A stretch of 64,000 bases of DNA. Origin: Pseudomonas sp. Os17 (lineage in GTDB: Bacteria > Pseudomonadota > Gammaproteobacteria > Pseudomonadales > Pseudomonadaceae). Location of the stretch: positions 2,359,501 through 2,423,500 of the forward strand of contig NZ_AP014627.1 in assembly GCF_001547895.1 (NCBI RefSeq). Direction: 5' to 3'. The position numbers and the translations under genes were made by a program. Numbering within the stretch: position 1 is the stretch's first letter; each line of letters begins with the position of its first letter. This document shows, in pieces, positions 28,095 through 37,184 of the stretch. The notes below the pieces were generated by a model, which was not told the DNA's origin, searched no databases, and was given only the letters and a program-made list of their open reading frames with translations.

Positions 28095-29805
28095 CGAACA
28101 GCAACGGGCCTTGGCCGGGCTTTTGGGGCTGGGCAATCACTCGGCGCGCAAGAGTCACTACCCGGAACTGGCGGCGCGCCTGGAAGACCTGGAAACCGAG
28201 CGCAACCGCTACAAGTGGCTGTTCGAGCACGCGGTGCACGGGATCTTCCAGGCCAGCCTGCAGGCCGGCCTGCGCGCGGCCAACCCGGCCCTGGCGCGCA
28301 TGCTGGGCTATCAGGACCCGCAGGAAGTGCTGTTCTCCCTGGCCGACCTGGCGGGCAATCTGTTCGTGGGCGGCGCCGCGGAACTGGCCGCCATCGGCGA
28401 GCAGCTGCAGCGCCAGCGCAGCCTGTTGGGTTATGAAACCCAGTTGCGGCGCAAGGACGGCAGCAGTATCGACGTGTTGATGAACCTGCTGCTCAAGCCC
28501 GACCAGGACGGGCTGGTGGAAGGTTTTGTCGCCGACATCACCGAACGCAAGCTGGCCCAGCAGCGCCTGGAACAGCTCAACGACCAGTTGGAGCAGCGCG
28601 TGGCGGCGCGCACCGATGAGCTGCTGGAGGCCAACCGCAACCTGCAACAGCAGATCGCCCGGCGCGAGCGCATCGAGCGCGACCTGCGCGAGGCCCGGGA
28701 CGCCGCCGAGGCGGCCAATCGCAGCAAGGACAAGTACCTGGCCGCCGCCAGCCACGACCTGCTGCAACCCTTGAATGCCGCGCGCCTGCTGATCTCCACC
28801 TTGCGCGAGCGGCGCCTGCCGGCGGCCGAGCAACTGCTGGTGGAGCGCACCCACCAGGCCCTGGAAGGCGCCGAGGACCTGCTCACCGATCTGCTGGACA
28901 TCTCCAAGCTCGACCAGGCGGCGGTCAAGCCGGACCCTGCGGTCTATCGCCTGGATGAGTTGCTCGCGCCGCTGGTCTCGGAGTTCCAGTCGGTGGCCGA
29001 GGCGGCGGGCCTGGAGCTGCGGGTGCGCTTTGGCGACTTTGCCCTGTTCACCGACCTGCGGCTGATGACGCGGATTCTGCGCAACTTCCTCAGCAATGCC
29101 TGCCGCTACACCGAGCGCGGCAGCATCCTGCTGGCGGCGCGGCGTCGCGGCGATCAGCTGCGGCTGGAGGTGTGGGACACCGGGCGCGGCATTGCCGCCG
29201 ACCGCCTGGAATCGATCTTCCTCGAATTCAATCAGCTGGACGTGGGCCGTGCCGCCGATCGCAAAGGGGTGGGCCTGGGGCTGGCGATCGTCGAGCGCAT
29301 CGCCAAGATTCTCGGTTACCGGGTGCAGGTGCAGTCGCGGCCGGGGCGGGGCTCGCGGTTCAGTATCGAGGTGCCCCTGGCGGACCGGGTGCCATTGCCC
29401 ATCAGTTTGCAGGCACCGCAGCCGGGCACCGGCAACCCGCTGCCGGGGCGGCGTCTGCTGGTGCTGGACAACGAGCTGAGCATCCTTGAGAGCATGGCCG
29501 CGCTGCTCGGGCAGTGGGGCTGCGAAGTGCTCACCGCCACCGATCAGGCGGCGGCCCTGGCGGTGCTTCAGGGTCGGGCGCCGGAGCTGATCCTGGCGGA
29601 TTTTCACCTGGATCACGGGGTCACCGGGTGCCAGGTGGTGCAGCAGTTGCGCGAGCACTTCCAGCAGCCGCTGCCGGCGGTGATCATCACCGCCGACCGC
29701 AGCGACCAGTGTCGCCGGGCCTTGCAGCAACTGGGCGCGCCGTTGCTCAACAAGCCGGTGAAGCCGGGCAAGCTGCGGGCCGTGCTCAGCCAGTTGCTGG
29801 GCTAG
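28078..29805 (+). CDS. ercS: Cytosolic hybrid histidine kinase ErcS
   Basis: 575 residues. An N-terminal coiled coil precedes a single PAS domain (about 40-165, ending VADITERK), then a long coiled coil. The H-box LAAASHDLLQPLNAAR carries His226, the ATPase domain has GVGLGLAIVERIAK, and the C-terminal receiver has phospho-Asp D508 in LILADFHLD. No membrane segments. Start ATG 28078 has GAGG 6 bp upstream and lies within the end of ercA, implying coupled expression. By homology it acts with ErcA above ErbR. The shared H-box and receiver show that it and ErcS' are paralogues. Confidence 0.88.
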   Translation: MARPSDEQQRALAGLLGLGNHSARKSHYPELAARLEDLETERNRYKWLFEHAVHGIFQASLQAGLRAANPALARMLGYQDPQEVLFSLADLAGNLFVGGAAELAAIGEQLQRQRSLLGYETQLRRKDGSSIDVLMNLLLKPDQDGLVEGFVADITERKLAQQRLEQLNDQLEQRVAARTDELLEANRNLQQQIARRERIERDLREARDAAEAANRSKDKYLAAASHDLLQPLNAARLLISTLRERRLPAAEQLLVERTHQALEGAEDLLTDLLDISKLDQAAVKPDPAVYRLDELLAPLVSEFQSVAEAAGLELRVRFGDFALFTDLRLMTRILRNFLSNACRYTERGSILLAARRRGDQLRLEVWDTGRGIAADRLESIFLEFNQLDVGRAADRKGVGLGLAIVERIAKILGYRVQVQSRPGRGSRFSIEVPLADRVPLPISLQAPQPGTGNPLPGRRLLVLDNELSILESMAALLGQWGCEVLTATDQAAALAVLQGRAPELILADFHLDHGVTGCQVVQQLREHFQQPLPAVIITADRSDQCRRALQQLGAPLLNKPVKPGKLRAVLSQLLG

Positions 29806-29956
29806 GGCCGGGCCGGTTCCATGGGGCATCCGAGGAGGGGGCGCTCGGGTGCGGGGCTTCTGGCGTGGGGGCAGGCTTGCGGCTAAGATGCCGCTCTTTT
29901 TTTCAAGGACGAAGCCGGCTCCTGCGCCAGCGCGCCGGGCCGCCGTTGACCCATCG

Positions 29957-30808
29957 ATGAAACCCCTGTCCTCGTATCACCCGCTGCTGTACTGGCTGCG
30001 GGTGCGCCAGAAGCGCCTGATGCGCCACCTGGCCTGGCGCTGTTCCGGGCGCCGTTACGCCCGGCCCGAGGCCGGCAGCCCGCGCTTGCCCCATCGGCTG
30101 ATCAAGCACACCTCGAAACTGATCCGCACCCTGGGTGACTGCGACCTGGCGCTGCAGCACAACAAGGTGATCAACCTCAAGCTGGCGGTGGCCTGCATCG
30201 ATGGCGTGCGCATCGCCCCCGGCGAGTATTTTTCCTTCTGCAAGCTGGTGGGCCGGCCCAGTCGCCGGCGCGGTTTTGTCGAAGGCATGGAGCTGTCGTT
30301 CGGCGAGGCCCGCAGCGGCATCGGCGGTGGCATCTGCCAACTGAGCAACCTGATTCACTGGATGGCGCTGCATTCGCCGCTTGAGGTGGTGGAGCGGGCC
30401 AACCACAGCTTCGACCCGTTCCCCGACGAGGGCCGGGTGCTGCCCTTCGGTTCCGGCGCTGCGATCTTCTACAACTACATCGATCTGGTGCTGTACAACC
30501 CCGGGCCGCAGACCTTGCAGCTCAAGCTGCTGGTCGGCGCGCAGCAACTGGAGGGCGAGCTGCTCTGCGAGCGGCCGCGGGAGTATCGCTATCACGTCTA
30601 CCAGCGGGCCCATCGCTTTGTGCGCGAGGGCGCCCGGGTGTACCGGGAGAACCAGATCTGGCGCGACATTCGCACCAAGGGCCAGGACGCCCAGCTGCTG
30701 CGCCAGGAGTGCCTGTATCGCAACCGGGTGCTGGTCAAGTACCCGGTGGCCGAGGCGCTGCTCGATCAGCCGGCGCCGGGCTCAGATGATGCCCAGCATC
30801 CACAGTAG
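29957..30808 (+). CDS. VanW-family protein
   Basis: 283 residues with the VanW core: AVACIDGVRIAPGEYFSFCKLVG, GIGGGICQLSNLIHWMALHSPLEVVERANHSFDPFP and FYNYIDLVLYNPG. The biochemical role of VanW proteins is unknown. They occur as accessory genes in some vancomycin operons but are widespread elsewhere. No signal peptide. The N-terminus is Arg-rich. No clear ribosome site precedes ATG 29957, so the start is uncertain (the frame is open from 29849). The 3' end overlaps the convergent YniB-like gene by 27 bp. Confidence 0.75.
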   Translation: MKPLSSYHPLLYWLRVRQKRLMRHLAWRCSGRRYARPEAGSPRLPHRLIKHTSKLIRTLGDCDLALQHNKVINLKLAVACIDGVRIAPGEYFSFCKLVGRPSRRRGFVEGMELSFGEARSGIGGGICQLSNLIHWMALHSPLEVVERANHSFDPFPDEGRVLPFGSGAAIFYNYIDLVLYNPGPQTLQLKLLVGAQQLEGELLCERPREYRYHVYQRAHRFVREGARVYRENQIWRDIRTKGQDAQLLRQECLYRNRVLVKYPVAEALLDQPAPGSDDAQHPQ

Positions 30809-31330
30809 GCCCAGGTAGACCGCGGCGCCGCCCAGGGGCCAGACCACCAGCAGGCGGGTCTGGCTGAAGAACGCTGGCGCGGGCTCCACCCGGGTCGACT
30901 CCTCCAGCTGTTGCAGGGTCCTGGCGGGCACGCCGTCCTCGACCGGGGCGTTGAGCTGGGCCTCGATCAGCGGTTCCACGGCCTCGACCTTGCGCATCAG
31001 CGTCCGGCCCGAGGCGAACAGGGCGGCGCCGACGAAGATCAGCAGGTAGATCAGCAGGAACTTCCAGTGCGCGGCGTTGCTCAGGCGCAGGAAGTCGGGG
31101 GTCGGGCTGTTGTCCCAGAACCAGTCCAGGGCCCGGGTGTTTTCCGAGACCATCAGGGTGAACTGCTGAATCGGGCGGTTGATGGTGCTCGCCATGGCGG
31201 TGTAGCTGTCCAGGCGCCAGTGGAGCATTTTCAGGGTGGAGAACAGCGTGGAGATCAGTGCGCCGGTGAACATCAATGCGCCTGCGCCAATCTGCAGCCG
31301 GTACTTCAATTGGGCCTGGGTGTAGTTCAT
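30782..31330 (-). CDS. YniB-like inner-membrane protein
   Basis: 182 residues with three hydrophobic segments: about 15-35 (GALMFTGALISTLFSTLK), a central one (KFLLIYLLIFVGAALFASG), and the C-terminus (VWPLGGAAVYLGLLWMLGII). The motif FWDNSPTPDFLRL and the order of segments resemble E. coli YniB, a protein of unknown function. ATG 31330 is chosen because AGGA lies 8 bp upstream. The frame extends to 31381 without such a site. It is divergent from the ABC transporter genes. Confidence 0.65.
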   Translation of the reverse strand: MNYTQAQLKYRLQIGAGALMFTGALISTLFSTLKMLHWRLDSYTAMASTINRPIQQFTLMVSENTRALDWFWDNSPTPDFLRLSNAAHWKFLLIYLLIFVGAALFASGRTLMRKVEAVEPLIEAQLNAPVEDGVPARTLQQLEESTRVEPAPAFFSQTRLLVVWPLGGAAVYLGLLWMLGII

Positions 31331-31446
31331 CTGTGCGTCCTGCCATGAAGAAAGTGGCGCAATACTATATTTCACCGGCACGGGCTGATAGGGGCGGTGC
31401 TGCTCAGGCTATCCTTGGCTCCCTCTCTACTCGGACGAATCAGCCC

Positions 31447-32115
31447 ATGCTGCAGGTACAAGGCGTCTTCAAGAGTTACCCCACGCCCCAAGGCCCGCTG
31501 GCGGTGCTGCAGGGCGTGGACCTGCAGCTGCGGCACGGCAGCAGCCTGGCGCTGATGGGCGAGTCGGGCAGTGGCAAGAGCACCTTGCTGCACCTGATCG
31601 CCGGGCTCGACCGGGTCGACGCCGGCAGCATCCGCATCGGCGGGCAGCACCTGGAGCAGATGACCGAGGGCCAGCGCGCCGACTGGCGACGCACTGAAGT
31701 GGGCCTGGTGTTCCAGCAGTTCAACCTGATCAGCAGCCTGCGGGTGGAAGACAACCTGAGCTTCCAGGCGCGCCTGGCCGGGCGCCTCGATCCGCTGTGG
31801 CAGGCGCAGCTGGTGGCGCGCCTGGGCCTGGGGGACCTGCTGCGGCGCTATCCGGAGCAGCTCTCCGGCGGCCAGCAGCAACGGGTTGCCCTGGGCCGGG
31901 CCCTGGCGGCGAAACCCGGGTTGCTGCTGGCGGACGAACCCACCGGCAGCCTCGACGAGGCCACCAGCGACGAGGTGCTGGATTTGCTCCTGGAACTGTT
32001 GGCCGACAGCCCCACCAGCCTGTTGATGGTCACCCACAGCCAGCGGGTGGCCAGCCGCCTGCAACAGACGGTGGTGCTGCATCGCGGCCGTCTGGCCGAC
32101 CCGGTCGGGGGTTGA
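31447..32115 (+). CDS. ABC transporter ATP-binding protein (LolD/MacB type)
   Basis: A 222-residue ATPase. Walker A is MGESGSGKSTLL, the Q-loop FQQFNLI, signature LSGGQQQRVALGRAL, Walker B LLLADEPTGSLD and H-loop THS. It is of the LolD/MacB exporter class. It ends 1 bp before the permease ATG, with which it surely forms a transporter. With the next two genes it resembles AttE-AttF/G-AttH-type cassettes. The substrate is not evident. Confidence 0.88.
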   Translation: MLQVQGVFKSYPTPQGPLAVLQGVDLQLRHGSSLALMGESGSGKSTLLHLIAGLDRVDAGSIRIGGQHLEQMTEGQRADWRRTEVGLVFQQFNLISSLRVEDNLSFQARLAGRLDPLWQAQLVARLGLGDLLRRYPEQLSGGQQQRVALGRALAAKPGLLLADEPTGSLDEATSDEVLDLLLELLADSPTSLLMVTHSQRVASRLQQTVVLHRGRLADPVGG

Positions 32116-32116
32116 G

Positions 32117-34597
32117 ATGCGGGTCTTGGTGACGGCCCTGCAGGCGTTGCTGAGTCATTGGCGCCAGCATCCGGTGCAGTTCTTCAGCGTGCTCACCGGG
32201 CTGTGGCTGGCCACCAGCCTGTTGACCGGCGTGCTGGCCCTCAACAGTCAGGCCCGGGACAGTTATGCGCGGGCCAGCCAGCTGATCGGCGGCGAGCCCC
32301 AGGCCAGCCTGAGCAGCCCCAGTGGAGCCAGTGTCGCCCAGCAGTGGTTCGTCGACCTGCGTCGTGCCGGCTGGCCGGTGTCGCCGGTGCTGCAGGGGCG
32401 CCTGCAGGTGCCGGGACATGACGACCTGTCCCTGCAAGTGCTGGGCATCGAGCCGTTGTCGCTGCCTGCCGGTGCTGCGGTGGCCGGGCAGACGCTGGCG
32501 CTGCAGCAGAGGGTCGAATTCATCAGCCCGCCGGGGGTGACCTGGGTGGCGCCGCAGACCCTGGCCAGCCTGGGCTGGCAACCGGGCGAGCAACCCTCGG
32601 CACTCAACGGCCAGCGCTTGCCGCCGCTGCGGGTGCAGGCGGACATGGCCCCGGGCGTGTTGTTGATGGACATCGGCTTTGCCCAGCAGGTGCTGGGTCA
32701 GCCCGGGCAGTTGAGCCGGCTGTTGCTGCCCAAGGCGTTTGCCGCCAGTGCGCCGCCGTTGCCCGAGGCCCTGAGGGGGCAACTGGTGTTGCGCCAGGGG
32801 CAGGCACAGAGCGATCTGGCGCGCCTGACCGAGAGCTTTCACCTGAACCTGGATGCCCTGGGGTTCCTGTCCTTTGTGGTCGGGCTGTTTATCGTGCATG
32901 CCGCCATCGGCCTGGCCCTGGAACAGCGGCGTGGCTTGCTGCGCACCTTGCGGGCCTGCGGGGTCAGTGCGCGCGTGCTGATCCTCTGCCTGAGCGTCGA
33001 ACTGGGCGGCTTGGCGCTGCTGGGCGGAGTGGCGGGGGTGGTCAGCGGCTACCTGCTGGCCGGTGTGTTGCTGCCGGACGTGGCCGCCAGCCTGCGGGGC
33101 TTGTACGGCGCGCAAGTGGCGGGGCAGTTGAGCCTGAGTCCCGGGTGGTGGTTCAGCGGTATCGGCCTGAGTCTGTTGGGCGCCTTGCTGGCCGGTGGCG
33201 CCAGCCTGCTGCGGGCGGCGCGCCTGCCGCTGCTGGCCCTGGCCAATCCCCAGGCCTGGCACCAGGCCCATGCTCGCTGGTTGCGGCGCCAGGGTTGGAT
33301 CGCTTGCCTGGCCTTGCTGGTGGCGCTGCTGGCGTGGCGCTGGGGCGACAGTCTGGGCAGTGGGTTCGTGCTGATGGCGGCCTTGCTGCTGGCGGCCGCC
33401 CTGGGCCTGCCGGTGCTGCTCAATGCGGTGCTGGGCGGTTTGCTGGGGCGCAGTCGCGGGGTGTTGGCGCAGTGGTTTCTCGCCGATTGCCGGCAGCAGT
33501 TGCCAGCCCTGAGCCTGGCCTTGATGGCCTTGCTCCTGGCCCTGGCGGCGAACATCGGCGCCGGCAGCATGACCGCCGGTTTTCGCCAGACCTTCACTGA
33601 CTGGCTGGAGCAGCGCTTGAGCGCCGAGCTCTACGTCAATCCGCAATCCCCCGAGCAGGCCCGGCAACTGCGCGACTGGCTGGCGCAGCAGCCCCAGGTG
33701 ACGGCGCTGTTGCCCAGCTGGCAAGTGACGTTGCAGATCCAGGGCTGGCCGGCGGACCTGTACGGGGTGGTTGAGCATGACAGCTACCGTGAGCACTGGC
33801 CGTTGCTGGAGGCGGCGGGCGCCGATCCCTGGGCGCAATTGGCGAGCCAGGACAGCCTGATGCTCAGCGAGCAGTTGGCCCGGCGGCTCAGGCTGCGGGT
33901 CGGCGATCGCCTGGAACTGCCGGTGCCGCAAGGGCAGTGGGCACCGCAGGTGGTGGGGATCTACGCCGATTACGGCAATCCCCGGGGGCACCTGCTAGTG
34001 AACGTCGAGCACCTGCTGCGGCACTGGCCGGACCTGACGCCAAACCGTTTCAACCTGCGCCTTGCGCCAGCGGCGGTGCCGGCGCTGATCGGCGAGATGC
34101 AACGGCAATTTCACCTGGATGACAGTCGGGTCATCGATCAGGCCCGGCTCAAGGGCTGGTCGCAACAGGTCTTCGAGCGCACCTTTGCCGCCACCGCGGC
34201 CCTCAACAGCCTGACCCTGGGGGTGTCCGGGGTGGCGTTGTTCATCAGCCTGCTGACCCAGAGCCAGAGCCGCCTGGGCCAGTTGGCGCCACTCTGGGCC
34301 CTGGGTGTGGGGCGGCGTCAGTTGCTGCTGCTGAACCTGGCCCAGACCTGGCTGCTGGCCTTGCTCACCCTGGTCCTGGCGCTGCCCTTGGGCATCGTCC
34401 TGGCCTGGTGCCTGGACAGCGTGATCAACGTCCAGGCCTTTGGCTGGCGCCTGCCGTTGCGGGTGTTTCCCGGGCAGTTGCTGCAATTGCTGGGGCTGGC
34501 GATGCTGGCGACCCTGCTGGCTTCGGCCTGGCCGCTGCTTCGCCTGTACCGTGCGCAACCGGCGGATCTGCTGAGGAGCTTTGCCCATGAAGACTGA
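32117..34597 (+). CDS. FtsX/MacB-type ABC permease, two-module
   Basis: An 826-residue inner-membrane protein. It has an N-terminal TM (about 20-40), a first large periplasmic domain, then a block of TM helices starting at LGFLSFVVGLFIVHAAIGLAL (about residue 250). A central TM pair precedes a second periplasmic domain, and three C-terminal helices include ALNSLTLGVSGVALFISLL. The two FtsX-like modules form a fused pseudo-dimer of the LolCDE/AttF-AttG type, which acts on lipids or lipoproteins in the envelope without classical transport. It overlaps the lipoprotein gene by 11 bp. Confidence 0.85.
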   Translation: MRVLVTALQALLSHWRQHPVQFFSVLTGLWLATSLLTGVLALNSQARDSYARASQLIGGEPQASLSSPSGASVAQQWFVDLRRAGWPVSPVLQGRLQVPGHDDLSLQVLGIEPLSLPAGAAVAGQTLALQQRVEFISPPGVTWVAPQTLASLGWQPGEQPSALNGQRLPPLRVQADMAPGVLLMDIGFAQQVLGQPGQLSRLLLPKAFAASAPPLPEALRGQLVLRQGQAQSDLARLTESFHLNLDALGFLSFVVGLFIVHAAIGLALEQRRGLLRTLRACGVSARVLILCLSVELGGLALLGGVAGVVSGYLLAGVLLPDVAASLRGLYGAQVAGQLSLSPGWWFSGIGLSLLGALLAGGASLLRAARLPLLALANPQAWHQAHARWLRRQGWIACLALLVALLAWRWGDSLGSGFVLMAALLLAAALGLPVLLNAVLGGLLGRSRGVLAQWFLADCRQQLPALSLALMALLLALAANIGAGSMTAGFRQTFTDWLEQRLSAELYVNPQSPEQARQLRDWLAQQPQVTALLPSWQVTLQIQGWPADLYGVVEHDSYREHWPLLEAAGADPWAQLASQDSLMLSEQLARRLRLRVGDRLELPVPQGQWAPQVVGIYADYGNPRGHLLVNVEHLLRHWPDLTPNRFNLRLAPAAVPALIGEMQRQFHLDDSRVIDQARLKGWSQQVFERTFAATAALNSLTLGVSGVALFISLLTQSQSRLGQLAPLWALGVGRRQLLLLNLAQTWLLALLTLVLALPLGIVLAWCLDSVINVQAFGWRLPLRVFPGQLLQLLGLAMLATLLASAWPLLRLYRAQPADLLRSFAHED

Positions 34598-35675
34598 GCC
34601 CGTGTGCCGCGGCCTGCTTGCGCTGTGGCTGGTGTTGTCCTTGGCCGGTTGCGACCAGGACGCCGCGGCGCCCCAGGGGTTTGCCGGGCTGGGCAATGAG
34701 GCCGCGGCCTTCGCCCCGGTGCTGCCGGGGCGCAGGTTCAGCTTTCCTGCCGATCATGGTCCCCACGACGGTTTTCGCATCGAGTGGTGGTACCTCACCG
34801 CCGACCTCAAGGACGCGGAGGGGCGACGCTTCGGTGTGCAGTGGACGCTGTTTCGCAGCGCCTTGCGCGCCGCGCCGGAGCAGCCCGGCTGGAGTGCGCC
34901 GCTGGTCTGGCTGGGGCACGCGGCGGCCACTTCGGCCAGCAGCCATCATGCCGCCGAGCGTTATGCCCGGGGCGGGGTGGGGCAGGCCGGGGTCACGGCG
35001 CAGCCGTTCCAGGCCTGGATCGATGACTGGCGCTTCGACAGTCTGTCCGGCGGCGACAATCCCCTGGCACGGATGCAGGTGCAGGCCAGCGGACCGGGGT
35101 TTGCCTATCGGTTGCAACTGTCCAGCAGCCGGCCCCTGGTGCTGCAGGGCGAGGGTGGCTACAGCCGCAAATCCGATCAGGGGCAGGCGTCCTATTACTA
35201 CAGCCAGCCGTTTTTCCAGGCCACGGGCCAGTTGCAGATCGATGGCCAGCGTTACGAGGTCAGCGGCCCGGCCTGGCTCGACCGGGAGTGGAGCAGCCAG
35301 CCCCTGGCGGCCGACCAGAGCGGTTGGGACTGGTTTTCCCTGCATCTGGACAGCGGCGAGCGGCTGATGCTGTTCCGGGTCCGGCAGGACGGTCACGCGC
35401 CCTATATCACTGGCACCTGGATCAATGCCGACGGCAGCACCCAGAGCCTGGGACGGGAGCAGATCCGCATGACGGCGCTGGACACTGCCCTGGTCGAGGG
35501 ACGGCGCCTGCCGATCGCCTGGCAATTGAGCATCCCCGACAAGGGGCTGGACATCAGGACCCGGGCCTTGAATCCCCAGTCCTGGATGCAACTGAGCATT
35601 CCCTACTGGGAAGGGCCGGTCACACTGGAGGGCAGCCACGGCGGCAGCGGCTATCTGGAGATGACCGGCTATTGA
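34587..35675 (+). CDS. CrtC/AttH-like lipoprotein (COG5621-type predicted hydrolase)
   Basis: 362 residues with a lipoprotein signal (lipobox LAGC, Cys about residue 22). Two lipocalin-like beta domains contain DGFRIEWWYLTADLKDAEGR, FGVQWTLFR, GPAWLDREWSSQPL and GWDWFSLHLDSGERLMLFR. These are hallmarks of the AttH/hydroxyneurosporene-synthase (CrtC) family. GAGGAG precedes ATG 34587. Co-encoded with the ABC pair, it is probably the periplasmic lipid-binding or processing partner. Enzymatic activity is unproven. Confidence 0.82.
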   Translation: MKTEPVCRGLLALWLVLSLAGCDQDAAAPQGFAGLGNEAAAFAPVLPGRRFSFPADHGPHDGFRIEWWYLTADLKDAEGRRFGVQWTLFRSALRAAPEQPGWSAPLVWLGHAAATSASSHHAAERYARGGVGQAGVTAQPFQAWIDDWRFDSLSGGDNPLARMQVQASGPGFAYRLQLSSSRPLVLQGEGGYSRKSDQGQASYYYSQPFFQATGQLQIDGQRYEVSGPAWLDREWSSQPLAADQSGWDWFSLHLDSGERLMLFRVRQDGHAPYITGTWINADGSTQSLGREQIRMTALDTALVEGRRLPIAWQLSIPDKGLDIRTRALNPQSWMQLSIPYWEGPVTLEGSHGGSGYLEMTGY

Positions 35676-35924
35676 GGGTGGCCGGCTCGTGTCGGCGCGG
35701 CGGGTGGCAGTGCCGATCGCTGCAGTTTTATTCAGATTCGGCCCACGGACATTCCCGGGTAGTTGCACTAGAATGCCAAGCGTTCGCCCGGTGCAAGGGC
35801 TCTTTACCGGTGCATGGATTGCCAAGGCCAGAGCACTGGGCGGACACCTTCCCTGTCGCGCTCGGCGATGTTCCTGCTTCATCCTTCCTTGCTTGCGCCT
35901 TCTTCGGTTTCGCCCGAGCGACGC

Positions 35925-36311
35925 TCAAAGTGCCAGCGGTTGCAGACTCACCTGACGGGCCAGCAGGCTGACGAATCCCGGCCGTGGCGGGGTGCGTCCC
36001 TGCACGCTCAGCAGGACGATGGAGGCGCCCATGGCCAGGGCCGCGCCACCGTCCTCGTCCACCTGGAGCAATTGCCCGGTGATGTGCAGTCCGTCCTTGT
36101 CCCGAGCCATTCGCGGCTCAGGCCCGGTGCCGGCCCACAGGTTGTGCTGCCAGCGGAACTCATCCTCCAGACTCAGCTCCACCTCGTGCTCCTGGGCAAC
36201 CTGGGGCGGGGCTCCCAGCCATTGGCCCCGGCCTTCACCGAAAGCACAGCTGAAGTCGACCCACAATGCTGACGACGGGTCGCTGTGGAGGGCGGTGAGA
36301 GTGATGCGCAT
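35925..36311 (-). CDS. Hypothetical protein
   Basis: 128 residues beginning MRITLTALHSDPSSALWVDF; acidic, mainly beta by appearance, with no signal peptide and no family I recognise. The frame stays open to 36983, but the upstream part is out of character and runs through non-coding sequence, so ATG 36311 is preferred. No strong ribosome site is seen (GGAA only). It is convergent with the lipoprotein gene. The 250-bp gap between them (35676-35924) shows nothing recognisable. Confidence 0.5.
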   Translation of the reverse strand: MRITLTALHSDPSSALWVDFSCAFGEGRGQWLGAPPQVAQEHEVELSLEDEFRWQHNLWAGTGPEPRMARDKDGLHITGQLLQVDEDGGAALAMGASIVLLSVQGRTPPRPGFVSLLARQVSLQPLAL

Positions 36312-36503
36312 GTCAGGTGTTTCCGTTGTCGAGAGGCAAGGGCGCGCGGTCCATGGACCGGTCAGGCGACAAGGCTGCAGGGAGCGGCAGCGCCTGGCAA
36401 GTTGCTCGAGGCTTTTTATTGCGCTGTTGCACGGCAGGGGCACAGAATGCCCCCCGGCCCGACCGGGCCGCCGGTGAATGGGCCATGTGCTGGAGATTAG
36501 GGA

Positions 36504-36869
36504 TTGATCTGGTTGAAGCGTTTTCTGATGGCGATGGGCGGGCTGGCGCTGGTGCTGATTGCACTTTACGTGGCCTTGATGGACTTCACCAAGGCGCCGG
36601 CCCGTGGGCTGGCCGAGCACCCCAATGCCCAGTGGCAGGGCGCGGCCGATGGTGGGCATTACATTGAAATCACCCGCGCCGAGCCGCCTTATTACTTTGT
36701 GCAGGTGCGTTATGAAAGTGGTCAGTTGTGGGATGAGGGCTGGCTTAAATATGAAGGGCGCGACGGTGAAACTTTGAGTGCCAATGAAGTACTCGCCTTC
36801 GACGGCGATGGGGTGATCTACCTGCAATTGCGCAAAGTGCTGAGCGCGGATAAGTCGGCGGCCCATTGA
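36504..36869 (+). CDS. Hypothetical single-pass membrane protein
   Basis: About 121 residues with an N-terminal TM (FLMAMGGLALVLIALYVALM) and a ~95-residue soluble domain containing YYFVQVRYESGQLWDEGW. The start is TTG 36504 with GGAG 8 bp upstream; TTG 36513 is an alternative. No family recognised. It is divergent from the 35925 gene and precedes the AT-rich region before the T6SS. Confidence 0.5.
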   Translation: MIWLKRFLMAMGGLALVLIALYVALMDFTKAPARGLAEHPNAQWQGAADGGHYIEITRAEPPYYFVQVRYESGQLWDEGWLKYEGRDGETLSANEVLAFDGDGVIYLQLRKVLSADKSAAH

Positions 36870-36904
36870 CGGCGCTCGGTGCGGCAGGGGTGAGCGAGCC
36901 AGGC

Positions 36905-37140
36905 GGGGCGGCGCGATTAATACCACTTGTTGCATAAAACCGAATACAACTGTGCAAGAAGTTGCGCATAAGAACTTAAACATATTTGTACTAGAGGTTT
37001 ATCAATCTATATAAGAAATATCCTATATTTTTGCCTGGGGTGTTCCGTTAGGGTTTTGCCACCTGAATGGATATCCGGTAGTTCCAGTGCGCACTTTGTT
37101 TCCCACCTTTGTCAGACTTTTCTTCAAAGAGCGTAATCAG
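36905..37140 (+). promoter_or_regulatory. AT-rich leader/promoter region of the T6SS cluster
   Basis: The 315-bp gap between 36870 and 37184 is strikingly AT-rich compared with flanks, for example ATCAATCTATATAAGAAATA around 37002-37021 and CCTATATTTTTGCC around 37021-37035. It likely carries the tssA promoter and could bind MvaT/MvaU-type silencers (inference). No clear -24/-12 site was found by eye. Confidence 0.4.
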
Positions 37141-37184
37141 CGCTTTTGTCTGAGCGGCGTGGCGGGCATGGAAAGTGGCCAGCC

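Noticed and set aside
36312..36983. N-terminal extension of the hypothetical minus-strand gene at 35925-36311
   Set aside because: It would run opposite the 36504 membrane-protein gene and through AT-rich intergenic DNA. Composition changes abruptly at the internal ATG.
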